DNA from: Azolla caroliniana
Taxonomy: Eukaryota; Polypodiophyta
DNA: 64,000 nucleotides
NCBI GenBank assembly: GCA_043228905.1
Contig: JBHGNT010000015.1
Coordinates: forward strand, 13,578,001 to 13,642,000
Direction: 5' to 3'
Part shown: positions 1 through 10,709 of the stretch, piece after piece
How the letters are laid out: every line of letters begins with the position of its first letter
How positions within the stretch are numbered: position 1 is the stretch's first letter
Notes under the pieces: model-generated
What the model was told of the DNA's origin: nothing
Databases searched by the model: none
Seen by the model: only the letters and a program-made list of their open reading frames with translations
Made by a program: the position numbers and the translations under genes

Positions 1-267
1 TAGAGTTCTATCTTCTCTAATATCTGTGGGTATCTGTGGTTAATCTACTATGTGTCTATAATCCTTAAGAGCGTAGGCGTGAGTAATGGTGTGTGCGCTA
101 GCCCACTGTGTAAGGAGCTCGGTTGTAGCCGTCTCCCTTATACGTTTCTAGGTTACAGGAAGTATCCCACTAAGTATCACGCACAAACGCTACCATTCGT
201 TGTCACACAGTCACTTGGAGGTCTAGGTCGAAGGATTGACCATAGACCATGTTCCTAATCGGTAACA
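1..267. repeat. Unassigned sequence, possibly the end of an LTR inserted in A gag
   Basis: Similarity of the flanking gag to the paralogous D gag (near 17660) stops at about 267, where this segment ends in TAACA. That fits an LTR right end interrupting the gag of element A, but the other end lies outside the window, so a target duplication cannot be tested. No credible coding potential: the open frame at 52-258 matches nothing I recognise. Confidence 0.25.
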
Positions 268-598
268 CCGAAGCGTGTCATCAAGCCCGTACCGCTCGAG
301 GAGCCGCGCTTTGAATTCCCCAAGTCTGGCATTGAGCCTGCACCCCGAGCACCTCTGCGTGGATGCCCGGTGTCGCTACCCGGGGAAAACCAACCAAACG
401 CCTCGCCTCCGGGATGTTCCTCATCACCATTTCGGCCATGTAGGCCACCAAATAACTCATGGCGTTCTTCCCATCGAACCGACATATTCTGCCGACAATT
501 GCTTCAATGGCCCTGTCAAGGGCGCCCATGCCCTCGCGAGCAATTACTATCTGATTGATTGTTGCCTCCATGGCTTCAGCGAACTCTAATCCCCTCAT
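268..598 (-). pseudogene. Gypsy element A: gag N-terminal fragment
   Basis: The reading frame starts MRGLEFAEAM, 24 bases inside the primer-binding site, exactly where the gag of element D starts (17995). About 90 residues align with D gag (GALDRAIEAIVG, GIHAEVL). A small deletion near 317-325, relative to D, shifts the frame, and the copy is then lost at about 267. It is the capsid-region start of a Ty3/gypsy polyprotein. It lies on the far side of the LTR that also serves as D's 3' LTR, so A and D form a tandem pair sharing one LTR. Confidence 0.75.
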
Positions 599-621
599 TT
601 TCGATTTCTCTGCCGCCTTCT

Positions 622-639
622 TTCATGTCGGGTTCACCA
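622..639 (-). other. Primer-binding site of gypsy A, complementary to tRNA-Trp
   Basis: The plus strand reads TTCATGTCGGGTTCACCA, which matches the 3' end of plant tRNA-Trp including CCA except for one base (C to T). It lies seven bases from the LTR start at 646. The same site occurs in D (18020-18037) and E (15922-15939). The tRNA assignment is from memory of plant tRNA-Trp. Confidence 0.7.
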
Positions 640-869
640 ATTTAATGTCGTGTTGTTACGCTCATGTGTATGAAATAAGGCAGGACCATGGGGGCCCTGA
701 ACCGAGGAGTGTGAGAAAGAAAGAAAGATATATTAACGTCTTCTAAGGCCAAATTTGGCCCATGAGACAATTGGTTTACAAAAAAAATGAGTGTTTATCC
801 AATCATCAAAATTAAAATAAAAGAAAATAGCTTAAGTTGAGAGAGTTCTAGTAGTGTACAAAACTTTGC

Positions 870-2514
870 ACTAAGCCTAATCTCATTTCCACCCAAGTCT
901 CTCAAAAAGAAGTGGGAGGTCAAAAGTTGTTGGTGTGGGTGTGACCCATCGTCCTGGTGTATAGAGTGCCCTAGCCATGGCTTATAGGCGGTGTAGTTCA
1001 TGTTCCCTTATTTTCTTTATTGCTTCAACATCTCGTCGAGTTCCTTTGAAACCCGGCATCCAAGGGCATTTGGTTCTTCTTTGATTTTCTGCTTCATCAA
1101 GGAAAAGCCCGAGTGGTGTAGGTGTGTCGACATTCATTGTCTCCCCCTGTTCCTGAAAAACTTCATTTGTTACATGTTGGTAAACATTAACAACATTATT
1201 ATCAACGTTTTGTAACTTATTCTCTCTGTGTTGTTTCAATTCTAAGATTTATCTACCTAATTTCTTTATATCTAGTGTATCTAATAGTTTAGGGAGGGTG
1301 GGAGAGGAACCAAGTATGTCTTGGTATTTTGCCCTTATCTCGGCATAGGTGGGGCATTTGCATGTAAAATGGTACTCATCCTCTATCTCTATGTGGCATA
1401 ACCTACATATCCTTTCCTCCCTAGGGACTCCATTAGTACGTCCATTCTCAATCTCAAGTTGGTGAGATGATATTCTAAGTTGACCAATGGCAACCCTTAG
1501 TGCATGTGGTAAGAATACATCTAGATATCTTGGCCGCATAATAAAACCTAACTTAGAGAAGTGCATAAAGTGTTCCTTATAGTACGGCATTTTAGATGGG
1601 AGTGGCTCTAGTGGGGTGATCCATTTATACCGAGTATAAATTTGCCATATTTCTTGGCATATTACTTTATTACGGTCCTCATGAGAGATTAAAGTGTTAT
1701 CAGTCGTGTGGTCGTACTTAAGGGGGGGGGAGGTTATTAATGTCTAGACCATTGGCAAGAAGCCAACTCACCATCATGCCATACCATGAGCTAGTATAGC
1801 CGGACTCATATAGTGCTCAAGAAGCCTTAAAAGCTTGATGAGATATTCTATCAAGTGGTTGGTTATGTATCCTTTGGATAAAGACTATAAGTTGAAAAAG
1901 TGCTTCTACTAACATAGGGGGTAGAGTGAACTCAGCCCTAATAATGTCATGTGGGATCGATGATTTGCTTCGGAGTTGGCGTGATAACATCATCACCAAT
2001 GGTCTCTCTAATTGCGTTCACATGAAAGATGGTAGTCTTGGAGCCCAAACTGCTCATGCATACATGAGAGAGGGAATCACTAATGAGTCAAAGAGCCACC
2101 CTTTAAAGTTCGTGGCTCTTGGAAGTATGCTTGGTGGCATTGTATCTCGAGGAGTGAGAGGTATGCATGTCCTCTTGTAAGTCTATCCTTCGCTGCTTGT
2201 GTCATTGAAAATTTACCTGAGCGGGCACTGAAAGTGACTCCGAGATAGACATATGATCCAACCACCTCAACTGGGCTATGGGAGATAGTTAGGTGACACT
2301 TAGAAGGCATTGGAATGGGTGGTTGGTTTGGGATTTGGTAAAGTCTCTTTGTATAAGTGTGCCAAGTTTCAGGATCTTCGATGGGTGTTTGTGGTCTTGG
2401 TTCCCGTAATCTCTTCCATGCAGTGGCACAATCGCTACACATGAGCATATGGTAGAGTTCCCAATATTGGGATGCCTCCCATGCTCGTCTCTTACAATGT
2501 GTCATCTTGCACAT
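870..2514 (-). pseudogene. LINE ORF2 remnant: linker, thumb and C-terminal zinc-knuckle region
   Basis: The frame 2080-2514 joins the post-endonuclease linker (CKRRAWEASQYWELYHML) directly to the RT thumb (GSYVYLGVTFSARSGKFS). The fingers and palm, with the catalytic FADD-type box, are deleted in frame at about 2300. Further down, 1249-1590 holds the C-terminal zinc knuckle CRLCHIEIEDEYHFTCKC, and 982-1239 plus its continuation end in LFERLGWK near 890. The second family member at 53495-54838 shares these last blocks. Several stops and frameshifts occur between 1590 and 2080. Confidence 0.75.
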
Positions 2515-2531
2515 TTCTTTACGAGCTTGTA

Positions 2532-3713
2532 CTAAGGTAATACTACCACTGAGTTGCGATATGTAAGTTGTCTATGTAAGCACCTACAATCCTCATCATA
2601 CCATCTATTTTGTGGCATAGATCCTACTTTACCTTGATTGGAGTGTTTCGTGTATGGGAAACTGCTAACTGCTGCAGAGTGAAGGATGTGTGTGAGTTTC
2701 GTACTAAGGCTCTCTAAAGGTAGGGAGGGATCAAGGGAGGAGAGATGGGCTTGAACATGTCGAGCATATATGTCAGAGAGCTCATGTGTGAAATGTATTG
2801 TGATGTCATGGCGTGGTTGACTAGAGTTGGTGACGTTAGGGATATCGCATTTTAGCTTGAAGTATAAGAAACTATGGTCCGCACCAATAGGACATGGGGC
2901 CACTCGGAAGGAGTTAATCATCTGGGTAGCTTCAGGGCGTCCTATTAGATAATCAACTGTGCTTTCCCCTCCTCCATGTGGGAAAGATGTGAGCTTTTCC
3001 AAACTTGGCCACTTGGCTAAACCATTATATATGACCATCTGGTGCCAACTGCTAAGTTCGAGCAAATGATGGCCAAAGCTCGTGACGTCCGCACCTTGAT
3101 CCTTTGATCTACGTGTGGTGCCTATGTCTAAAGGATCGACATTTACTATTTCTAGGTTTCTATTCATTTGAAATATTGTGCATTGTCGGGATTGGGTTCT
3201 CGCATTAAAGTCTCCTACAAGGAATACTTCTCCTTGGGAAGAATATCGGATTATGTCATCCGATAGAGGTTCATATGGGGAAGGCCCATGTGGCACTCCT
3301 TCATCAACTAATCTCACCTCGCCAACCAGATTATAACGAGAGCCTTTCGGGGGGAAGTAACAAATGGCGAAAAATACTGCCTTGTCCTTGCTTGTGGAGA
3401 CTTTCACCCACATAAAACGAGCTTCTACGTCTGTGCTCAGTATTTCTATCCTATTATGTAGCTCCCTCCGAAACAATATTGCGACACCTCTAGATCCCCT
3501 AGTAGTGCATCGACGTGAGGTTTGTCTAAAAGCCGACTCCCAATGAAATCCTTCAACTCGTGGGAGTCCCCTATTTGGGCTTTGGTGTGTTTCTACTAGG
3601 CAAACTATATCTGATTCCTTTAATATCTCCTCTAGGCGGCCGGGGTGTGTCCAGAGTGCGCCGTTACAATTCCATAAGGTAATCGTAAGTGTGTTTTCTA
3701 TCACATGGGCCAC
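2532..3713 (-). pseudogene. LINE ORF2, apurinic/apyrimidinic-type endonuclease domain
   Basis: A 393-residue open frame covers the complete endonuclease (EEP) domain. LTLWNCNGAL is motif I, IVCLVETH carries the catalytic Glu, RGVAILFR follows, VGDFNAR is the GDFN motif, STVDYLIG follows, and GADHSFL is the terminal DH motif. This nuclease nicks the target strand to prime reverse transcription. The start 33 bases after the ORF1 stop suggests the usual bicistronic arrangement. The frame stops at 2532, before the RT, so ORF2 is broken although the endonuclease itself reads intact. Confidence 0.85.
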
Positions 3714-3745
3714 ACGACGTCAATTAGTAGTGCGATCATTTATGA

Positions 3746-4506
3746 TCACTCGCCCATCTCGATAAAAGGCGCGATGCCCTTCTTTACGAGTTTGCATAAC
3801 CTTTGGCATGTACAACTCTTGTGATGCTCAATTTGTATCTTGGTGAGGTCTTCATCGAGATAGATAGGGTCCCCACCCAATCCTCGAAGAATTGGTCTCT
3901 TCTTAAAGAAAGTGATTCTAGAGTCTAAGTCTTTAAATTGAAGAACTAAGGCTCTCTTCCTAGTTGTGTCGCGTCCGGCCCTCCAAGCTTTAGGGATAGG
4001 TAGGGTCGTTGTTACCCTAACATTTTCCCAAGTGTTTGTGCATCCTCGTCCGGGGATACACCTTCCTTGAGCCCAATGACACGCACATTTACACATCGGG
4101 TCTGACGCATTTTCTCCTCTTCAAGGGTGGTATTAACAATATTTTCATCTTTTATTTCTTTTTTAATGTTTCTTTTAACCACATCTACCCAACCCGTTTT
4201 TGCTAACTCTATGTTATTTTTAACCTCCTCTTTTATATCCTCTATGGAGGATATTTCACCATCTTCTCGGGATACCTCGATGTCATTAAGTTGTTGTTTG
4301 AGGTTTGTGTTTTCCTCTTTAAGTTTTTCTATTTCGACCTTGAGGGCGTCTTTTTCCTCTCTATCTTTTTTCTTGTGGGTTTCGGTGTCTTTCACCCACT
4401 TTCTCATATCCATCTCTATTTTTGTTAAACAATTAAACATATCTAAAAAGTCCTCCTTACTTATAGCCTCGTCTTGTGTATACTTATGTTCCTTTCGTTT
4501 AGACAT
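3746..4506 (-). pseudogene. LINE ORF1 protein (coiled coil plus RNA-binding domain), frameshifted
   Basis: The frame starts at 4506 (MSKRKEHKY). Residues about 20-90 are a charged coiled coil with many Lys and Glu (KKKDREEKDALKVEIEKLKE), the usual trimerisation region of LINE ORF1 proteins. A nucleic-acid-binding region follows: VRVIGLKEG, then after a frameshift near 4020-4030 ALVLQFKDLDSR, KKRPILRG and IYLDEDLT, which is the RRM-like core of such ORF1p. The second frame ends at 3746. In an active LINE this protein coats the element RNA. The frameshift makes this copy non-functional. Confidence 0.75.
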
Positions 4507-5399
4507 TGTAGTGTCAATAAGAAAAAAAGATAAAATAAATGGGTTCGAGACTTAGCCGAGTTTGTCTGTATGTCGCAGTCACATTGGCATTTTGCACGCG
4601 ACGAGCAAGCTAAAAGAACCCACAGAGGAAGGATGCGCCACCAAGGAAAGAAACACTGCACTCGGCAACGTCAAGAGCAAGAAAGAGAAGAACACGACGA
4701 CGGCGAGGACGACTACAACGGACGATGACGAGTGGCAACAGGTCGTCCAACATTTAGACGACAATTGACAGCAACAGACGGCAACGCGGCAATAGACGGC
4801 AATGCGGAAACAGACGACAACACGATGGGGGGGAGAGCAAGAGAGTGCAGCATGGTAGCAGGCAACGACGGCAGCACGACCGTTGTACCCAAACAAGAGC
4901 AAATGTGTCTATATTATAGAGCTTGCAATGTTACAACCAGCCAGCTGGTGATAGACTCAACACAAACGAACACACGCGCTAAAATACGTGGTGGAGCCTC
5001 TACCGGAAGCACGTGGGCTTACACGAAGCAGAGGCAACCAAACTAACCCAAAATCCTTGCAAAAACAACAACGATGGTGGAGGAGAGAGCTCGGTTCCCA
5101 GTCCGACAGCACTTCGTCCTCCCAAAATGCGCGATCCCAACTCAACTCTTTTCCCCTCCTTTTATAGCACAAGGAGAGAGAGCCGTTTACAGACTATTAA
5201 ATCACTGTTATTCTCTACCCTTTTGGACAGAGATCCTCTTCGATTCCCTACTTAAAGAATTCGTGCTATCTAGGATAATTACAAAACCATGTATGTAAAT
5301 ATATCAAAACATGTGCCCGTGTGTAAAGGTTGGTTCACGCACACCATCCACCGATTCCTCCTAGGGACGGTTTTCTCCACGACATCTGCCCCCACCTAA

Positions 5400-6192
5400 C
5401 CGTGCATCCTCTGGTATGCGCCAGAATAGACTTCTGCCGAAGAAGACCGGCCCGCGATTATCTTTCGCTCTCTGGTTCGCCACCCGCTCCGCATTGGTCA
5501 TCGTCGCCATCCATGCCCTCTAGGTCCGGTTCGACCTCATGCTGCTTCTTGAACACCTTGATCCTCTTGCCGGCCACCGGCAAAACTATTCTCGTTCCGT
5601 CGAGTTCCGTGAGGTGGTAGGTGCCGTTGTCGTTGGTACTTGTCACCGCATAAGGCCCGAACCACCTCCTCGCAAACTTTAGCATTGCCTTGTGCTGGTT
5701 GTTGAGGCTGTTGTCGTAGATCAGAACCCAGTCGCTTTCCTCGATTTTCCTCAGTCGTAGTCGGTGAGTTCAGTCGAATCGCCCCTTGTTCTTTGTCCTT
5801 GTTGCACACAGCTTCACCGTTGCTCGTTCCACGTTCTTCGGTCTTCGCTCGAGCTGTTGGATCCTCGCCACTAACATCTCCTCCCAGCTCATCTCATCTC
5901 TCCAGTCGGCATGATCGGCTTTTGCCTATACATCAGCTCCCCCGGTACGAACCCGGTTACCGAATTGTGCGTAGTTCGGTCTGCCCACAATCCGTAGGGT
6001 AGGAGCCGCAAAGAATTCCCGACTTGGCCTCTATAGGCCCGTACTAATGCTTTTAGGATTGGCCCGTGTCCGCGTTCCACCTTCCCATTTGCCTCCGGAT
6101 TGTACGCAATCGTGAGCAAGAGTATAACCCCTAACCGTTCAAACAACTATTCGGCCTCTTGTGCATCCAATTCTCCATGGTTTGGTACGATC
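5400..6192 (-). pseudogene. Gypsy element D: integrase C-terminal half
   Basis: Minus-strand frames carry the integrase core end (GKIVPNHGELD; TIAYNPEANGKVERGHGP with the catalytic Glu; LPYGLWADRTTHNSVTG) at 5889-6190. The C-terminal GPY/F-like domain follows (RRWFGPYAV; LTELDGTRIV; VAGKRIKVFKK) at 5458-5685. The paralogue in E is 10710-11460. A stop lies near 6148 and frameshifts near 5690-5880. The purine tract and shared LTR follow at 5398, so this is the true 3' end of D pol. RNase H and the N-terminal integrase are missing before the E-type LTR fragment at 6201. Confidence 0.8.
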
Positions 6193-6200
6193 TTTCCTAC

Positions 6201-7069
6201 GCGAACAAGAGAGGACTTGAACCAATAACCCCACCCTATGACTCTCAAATCTTACCATTTACTCTATACTAGTAATATACATAAAATAAAGCATACTTTA
6301 TATTACATAAAGGATTTGCTTCATGATATCAAAATAAAGTTGTATGTTATATTCAATAGTATTTTGAGACTCAAATCCACAACCTCATACACCAAAGTCA
6401 ACACACCTACCATTAGGCTAGGTCCTTTCTCTTTAAGATTATATTTTCATGTTTATTGTTATTGCATATATTGTTTCATACATAAAAGCTCAAATGAGTG
6501 AGATGTTTATCATGCATCACATGCATGTCTTGTACCCTCCAATGCATCATATGCATGGGGGCACCTATTTAAAGGGTGAAAGAGAAGATAAAAAAGGGAG
6601 AGGTATGAGATATCAATCAAATATATTACATAAGAGATACCATAAAATAGGGAAAGAAAGGAAGAAGTTCAACATAAAGGTGGAGCTCTAGCTTGGCGAT
6701 TGGCGATCGTGGTGGTCAACTCTCAAGAAGAGGGAGGCGGTTCAAGCCTTATCTTCATCAAAATATTGAAGTGAAGATTGTAGTGGTCTACTATCAAGAA
6801 AGAGAAGAGCAATTATCTTGTGAGACCAAGTTCGAAGGATCAACGACACTTACAACCACTTTTGTAACTCTTTCACCAAATAATTATAAATCTCTTTTAT
6901 TCCTTCAAATATCATTCAATATCCTATCTTGTCATATCTTGTTGATCTCTATGTACTCTATCTCTACTCTTTTGTCTCTTCCAACCATAATCCCATTGAT
7001 TCCTTCCTCACTTTCACGATATCTTTTGTCTACGCAATGCTACGCTTCTAGGCAAGCTACGCCACGACA
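6201..7069 (+). repeat. E-family LTR fragment, opposite in orientation to E
   Basis: This is the reverse complement of the LTRs at 9640-10669 and 15945-16965. It lacks the first 150 bp or so and ends in the family terminus CCACGACA at 7069. The next bases, GCGC, are the target duplication seen on the other side of E (16966-16969). It is therefore the former 3' LTR of the E insertion in D gag, now inverted together with the middle of D. The open frame 6693-7175 inside it is an LTR accident. Confidence 0.85.
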
Positions 7070-8713
7070 GCGCGCCATGCGGAGACCATCCACTACTCGG
7101 CGTCGGCACGAATCTGGGTCGGGAGTGATGAAGGCCGGAAGACGAAAGACTCCGGGTTCTGGCCGGTGGTGCTAGAAGGCCTCGCTGGCGTGCGGTTGAA
7201 AAGGGAGGAAGCGGACCGGGCGGACAGACGGATCCGGGAGGTTACCGGGTGGAGAGATCCGGTCGAAGAAAAGACCGGCTTTGTGGAAGCCGTGTGCCAA
7301 AACTACAAAGTTCTGGTAGAAGACAAGCGTGCGGGAAAAGCAGGAGGGGCCGGACCCTTGTAACGGTATGAGACCCGATCCGGGCCGAAGCAGAATGACG
7401 TCGGTGTTGCCGGCACACCGAATAAAGGAAAGAAAGCCGGTTACCGGTTGAGCATCGAGATAGAAAGAATGACGGACCTGCGGAAGGTCCTGGAGGAACG
7501 AATCCTTGACAACAAGGTTGAGTTTCGCTGAGGGAAGTGCTTGGGATCGCCAAGAATGAATTCCATGACTCCAACGTGGACTTGGTGAAGCAAAAAAGGC
7601 TTTTGACAGAGCCGGAGCCAGAGAGGCCGGTGGAGGTGCGAACGACGCACCTAGAAGACATGGCCCTGGAAGATGAGTTGGCGGAAAGCCACTATTCAAA
7701 GCCGCACTGGGCAAGAGCCACTCCGAAGATCCCGGTTAGGATCGGGGACGTCCAGGAGCCGGTGATGGCATTAGTAGACCACGGTTGGGAGATCAACCGG
7801 ATGTCGATGGACTTGTACAAGAAGGGCAACTGGCTGATCAACAAGAAGCAAGGGTGGAAAATACGAGCGGTGACGTGCGCCACGGAGGAGCTACATGGGG
7901 CCTGCCCGAATGTGCGGGTGAAAATCGGTGATGTCGAGATCGACCAACACTTCTTTGTGCAGGAGACATCGTGGCATCTGGTGATACTCGGAGAACCGTA
8001 CATTACGACAACACGTATGGAGATGAAAGTGTTGGATAACGGTTCAGCGTATGCACGCGTGAAGAGCCAAGATGGACGACACTCCGTCCAATTCGTGACC
8101 GTGCGACCGAACCATGAGCGCAACCGTGAGACCCTCGGTGGCGAAAGCCAAGGGGATTTTTAGAGAGGTCCATCAAGGTGTGGGGCCATGATAGTCCGGA
8201 CACCCCGGAGGATCCCCACACCTGTACCATAGGTCGGAAGTTCTGGTTCTCCGATAGCGAAGGTTGTACGATAGCCGACATCGTTAGCTTAGGAACATCT
8301 CAAGATATGTGGAGTCCTCGCCCCCAATGAGGAAATTAGTGGCGCCGTGGAGGTGGTCTCTTTCGACGACCCTTAGGGAAATCTGGAAGGTGATCGAAGA
8401 AGGCCTCGGTGAAGATCGGATGATTCCGGTTAACTTGGTGGAAATGTTCGAGGTCATTACTGACTTTGGGGAAAGGGTCAGGTCAGATCGGACGGCTTGC
8501 ATGTATACACGGTACAAGACTGTGGACCGGAAGGTGAGGCTAGTCGCGGCACCCTTGCCGGAGGGCAGCAAGTTACAGATGAAAGGGGTCGCATCGGACC
8601 CAAGTCTACTGGATTCGGCCGGCATAGGACACTGGTTCACCAACATAACGTTACGAGAGCTCAAGGTTGGTGGGGTTGGCTTTGTACGGAAGACGGAGGA
8701 GGAACGGTTTTAG
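7070..8713 (+). pseudogene. Gypsy D (inverted segment): gag C-terminus and aspartic protease
   Basis: The frame reads RHAETIHYSAS, which continues exactly from the D gag end at 16966 (EEAVA) once the E insertion is removed. Protease follows at about 7680-8160 with ALVDHGWEIN as the active-site loop, where the usual DTG/DSG is DHG; VILGEPYITT and ETSWHLVILG are the flap and second half. A spacer with RYKTVDRKV and LKVGGVGFV (8309-8713) leads into RT. Stops near 7361 and 8161 and frameshifts near 7450-7530 disable it. It matches the E protein at 14036-15877 in domain order. Confidence 0.85.
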
Positions 8714-9639
8714 AGAATGCTCGGGAGGCACGGGAAGGCCTTCGCATTCTCGCCGGAAGAGATCCGGTGCGTGGACCCGATGGTCGTTGAGCTGATGGAT
8801 ATTTTTATGGTACCGCATGTGCCGTGGAATCTCAAACCGATTCAAGTACCTAGAGCTCACATCCTGAAGCTGATGGAGTTGTTGAAGCAGAAGGTGGAGA
8901 TGGGCATCCTCGAACAATCGAGTGCCCCATATTCTAATCGGTGGTTTACCGTGCCTAAGAAGAATGGCACGTTGCGCTTCATTCAGGACCTGCAGCCGGT
9001 CAATAAAGTGACCATTCGAAACGCAGGAGTCGGACCGACGATCAGTTTGGAGAGGCCTTCGCCAGGAGGTCGATCTATTCAGTCGGGGATCTATACTCAG
9101 GGTACTACCAGTTCCACCTAGCCGAGGAGAGTAGGGATGTCACGATGATGCGGACACCTCTCGGCTTAGTGCGGATGTGTACCCTGTTGTAGGGAGGGAC
9201 AAACTCAGTGGCGCACATGGTGAATGTGATGAACAAGGTGGTGAGGGACTACATCCCGGACATCACCATGCCATTTCTGGACGATATACTGATAAAGGGG
9301 TGCCCGGTGGAGGATAAGGATGAAATGGTTGGGCCAGACGGATGCCTGACATTCGTGGCGTACCACATTGACGACTGCGAGAAGGTACTGCAAAGACTAC
9401 AGGGTGCGCGATTCACCCTCTCTAGAGAGAAGTCGGCTTCTCGAGCAGTCAGAGATCCTTGTGGTCGGTCATTTGTGCAGGCCTTACGGCCGGAAACCGT
9501 CTCCGGCAAAGATAGAGGCCATCTCTGTGATGAAGGAAGAATGCAAGTCGGTTATGGAGGTGCCGAGGTTCCTGGGGGCATGCGCGTTCTATCACATTTG
9601 GATACCACACTACGCACACGTTGCGGAACTGCTCTACGG
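8714..9639 (+). pseudogene. Gypsy D (inverted segment): reverse transcriptase
   Basis: RT motifs in order: PHVPWNLKPI, PYSNRWFTVPKKNGTLRFIQD (fingers), PFLDDILIKG (catalytic FLDD box, 9268-9297), YGRKPSPAKIEAI and FLGACAFYHIWIPHYAHVAELLY (thumb and connection). There are frameshifts near 9060 and 9400 and a TAG near 9193. The sequence stops abruptly at 9639, where an E LTR begins. The RNase H that should follow is absent. The FLDD box and IWIPHYAHVAELL are shared with other Ty3/gypsy RTs. Confidence 0.85.
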
Positions 9640-10669
9640 TGTCATGGCGTGGCTTGCCTAGAAGCGTAGCATTGCGTAGACAAAAGATATCGTGAAAGTG
9701 ACGAAGGAATCACTGGGATTATGGACGGAAGAGACGAAAGAGTAGAGATAGAGTAAATAGATATCAACAAGATATGACACAATAGGATATTGAATGATAT
9801 TTGAAGGAATAAAAGAGATTTATAATTATTTGATGAAAGAGTTACAAAAGTGGTTGTAAGCGTCGTTGATCCTTCAAACTTGGTCTCACAAGATAATCGC
9901 TCTTCTCTTTCTTGATAGTAGGCCACAACAGTCTTCACTTCAATATTTTGATGAAGATAGGGCTCGAACCGCCTCCCTCTTGTTGAGAGTTGACCACCAC
10001 GATCGCCAAGCTAGAGCTCCACCTTTATGTTGAACTTCTTCCTTTCTTTCCCTATTTTATTGTATCTCTTATGTAATATATTTGATTGATATCTCATACC
10101 TCTCCCCTTTTGATCTTTTCTTTCACCCTTTAAATAGGTGCCCCCATGCATATGATGCATTGGAGGGTACAAGACATGCATGTGATGCATGATAAACATC
10201 TCGCTCATTTGAGCTTTTATGTATGAAACAATATATGCAATAACAATAAACATGAAAATATAATCTTAAAGAGAAAGGACCTAGCCTAATGGTAGGTGTG
10301 TTGACTTTGGTGTATGAGGTTGTGGGATTGAGTCTCAAAATACTATTGAATACAACATACAACTTTATTTTGATATCATGAAGCAAATCCTTTATGTAAT
10401 ATAAAGTATGCTTTATTTTATGTATATTACTAGTATAGAGTAAATGGTAAGATTTGAGAGTCATAGGGTGGGGTTATTGGTTCAAGTCCTCTCTTGTTCG
10501 TGTAATATAATATATTTATCTACATATATTATTTTTCTTTACATATATATAATATTATCATATGTGTTGTTAATATTATCTTTATATATAAAACATTATC
10601 AAATGTTATTTTAGTTATGTATTTATCTTATTGTAGACTTTTAATGTGAAGCTTTCATACTTCACGACA
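9640..10669 (-). repeat. 3' LTR of gypsy E
   Basis: About 1030 bp, TGTCATGG to CACGACA on the plus strand; direct repeat of 15945-16965. On the minus strand a TATTTAAAGG promoter box lies at about 10130-10140. The polypurine tract AGAGGGGGTCGA lies directly inside it (10670-10681). The left end abuts the inverted D reverse transcriptase with no target duplication, as expected at an inversion breakpoint. Confidence 0.9.
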
Positions 10670-10709
10670 TCGACCCCCTCTAGACCTGCAGATCCTCCAG
10701 CATGTGCCA

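Larger units (their letters stand above)
714..4905 (-). mobile_element. LINE (non-LTR retrotransposon) with internal deletion
   Basis: A two-ORF LINE inserted in the gypsy LTR: ORF1 at 3746-4506, ORF2 endonuclease at 2532-3713, then a decayed ORF2 C-terminal part. The 3' end is a short (TTTC)n tail at about 714-730 preceded by a conserved GACGTTAATATAT block. The same block and tail end the second copy at 54800-54838, so this is a real family terminus. Roughly 400 bp of 5' leader (4507-4905) precedes ORF1. The reverse transcriptase core is missing, so this copy could not move by itself. The clade (L1, RTE, jockey-like or other) is not resolved. Confidence 0.85.
646..5384 (-). repeat. Shared LTR: 5' LTR of gypsy A and 3' LTR of gypsy D, split by a LINE
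   Basis: Positions 646 to about 713 and about 4905-5384 match the intact D LTR at 18044-18674: same TGTCGTGTTG left end and CACGACA right end on the plus strand. About 70 bp of LTR next to the LINE 5' end is missing. A TATA box (minus strand, near 5157-5170) precedes the presumed transcript start. A purine tract (minus strand, 5385-5398) adjoins the right end, as expected for the 3' LTR of D; the PBS and gag of A adjoin the left end. Confidence 0.8.

Noticed and set aside
6693-7175. Plus-strand frame of 160 codons
   Set aside because: Entirely within an E-family LTR, whose other copies (9642-9938, 15923-16213) show only non-coding repeat sequence.
7172-7714. Minus-strand frame of 180 codons
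   Set aside because: Antisense shadow of the gag-protease part of gypsy D, which has clear motifs on the plus strand.
10270-10500. Functional tRNA genes
   Set aside because: Box A and box B are present, but there is no convincing acceptor stem or anticodon arm, and the sequences are inside LTRs. Kept only as tRNA-like modules.
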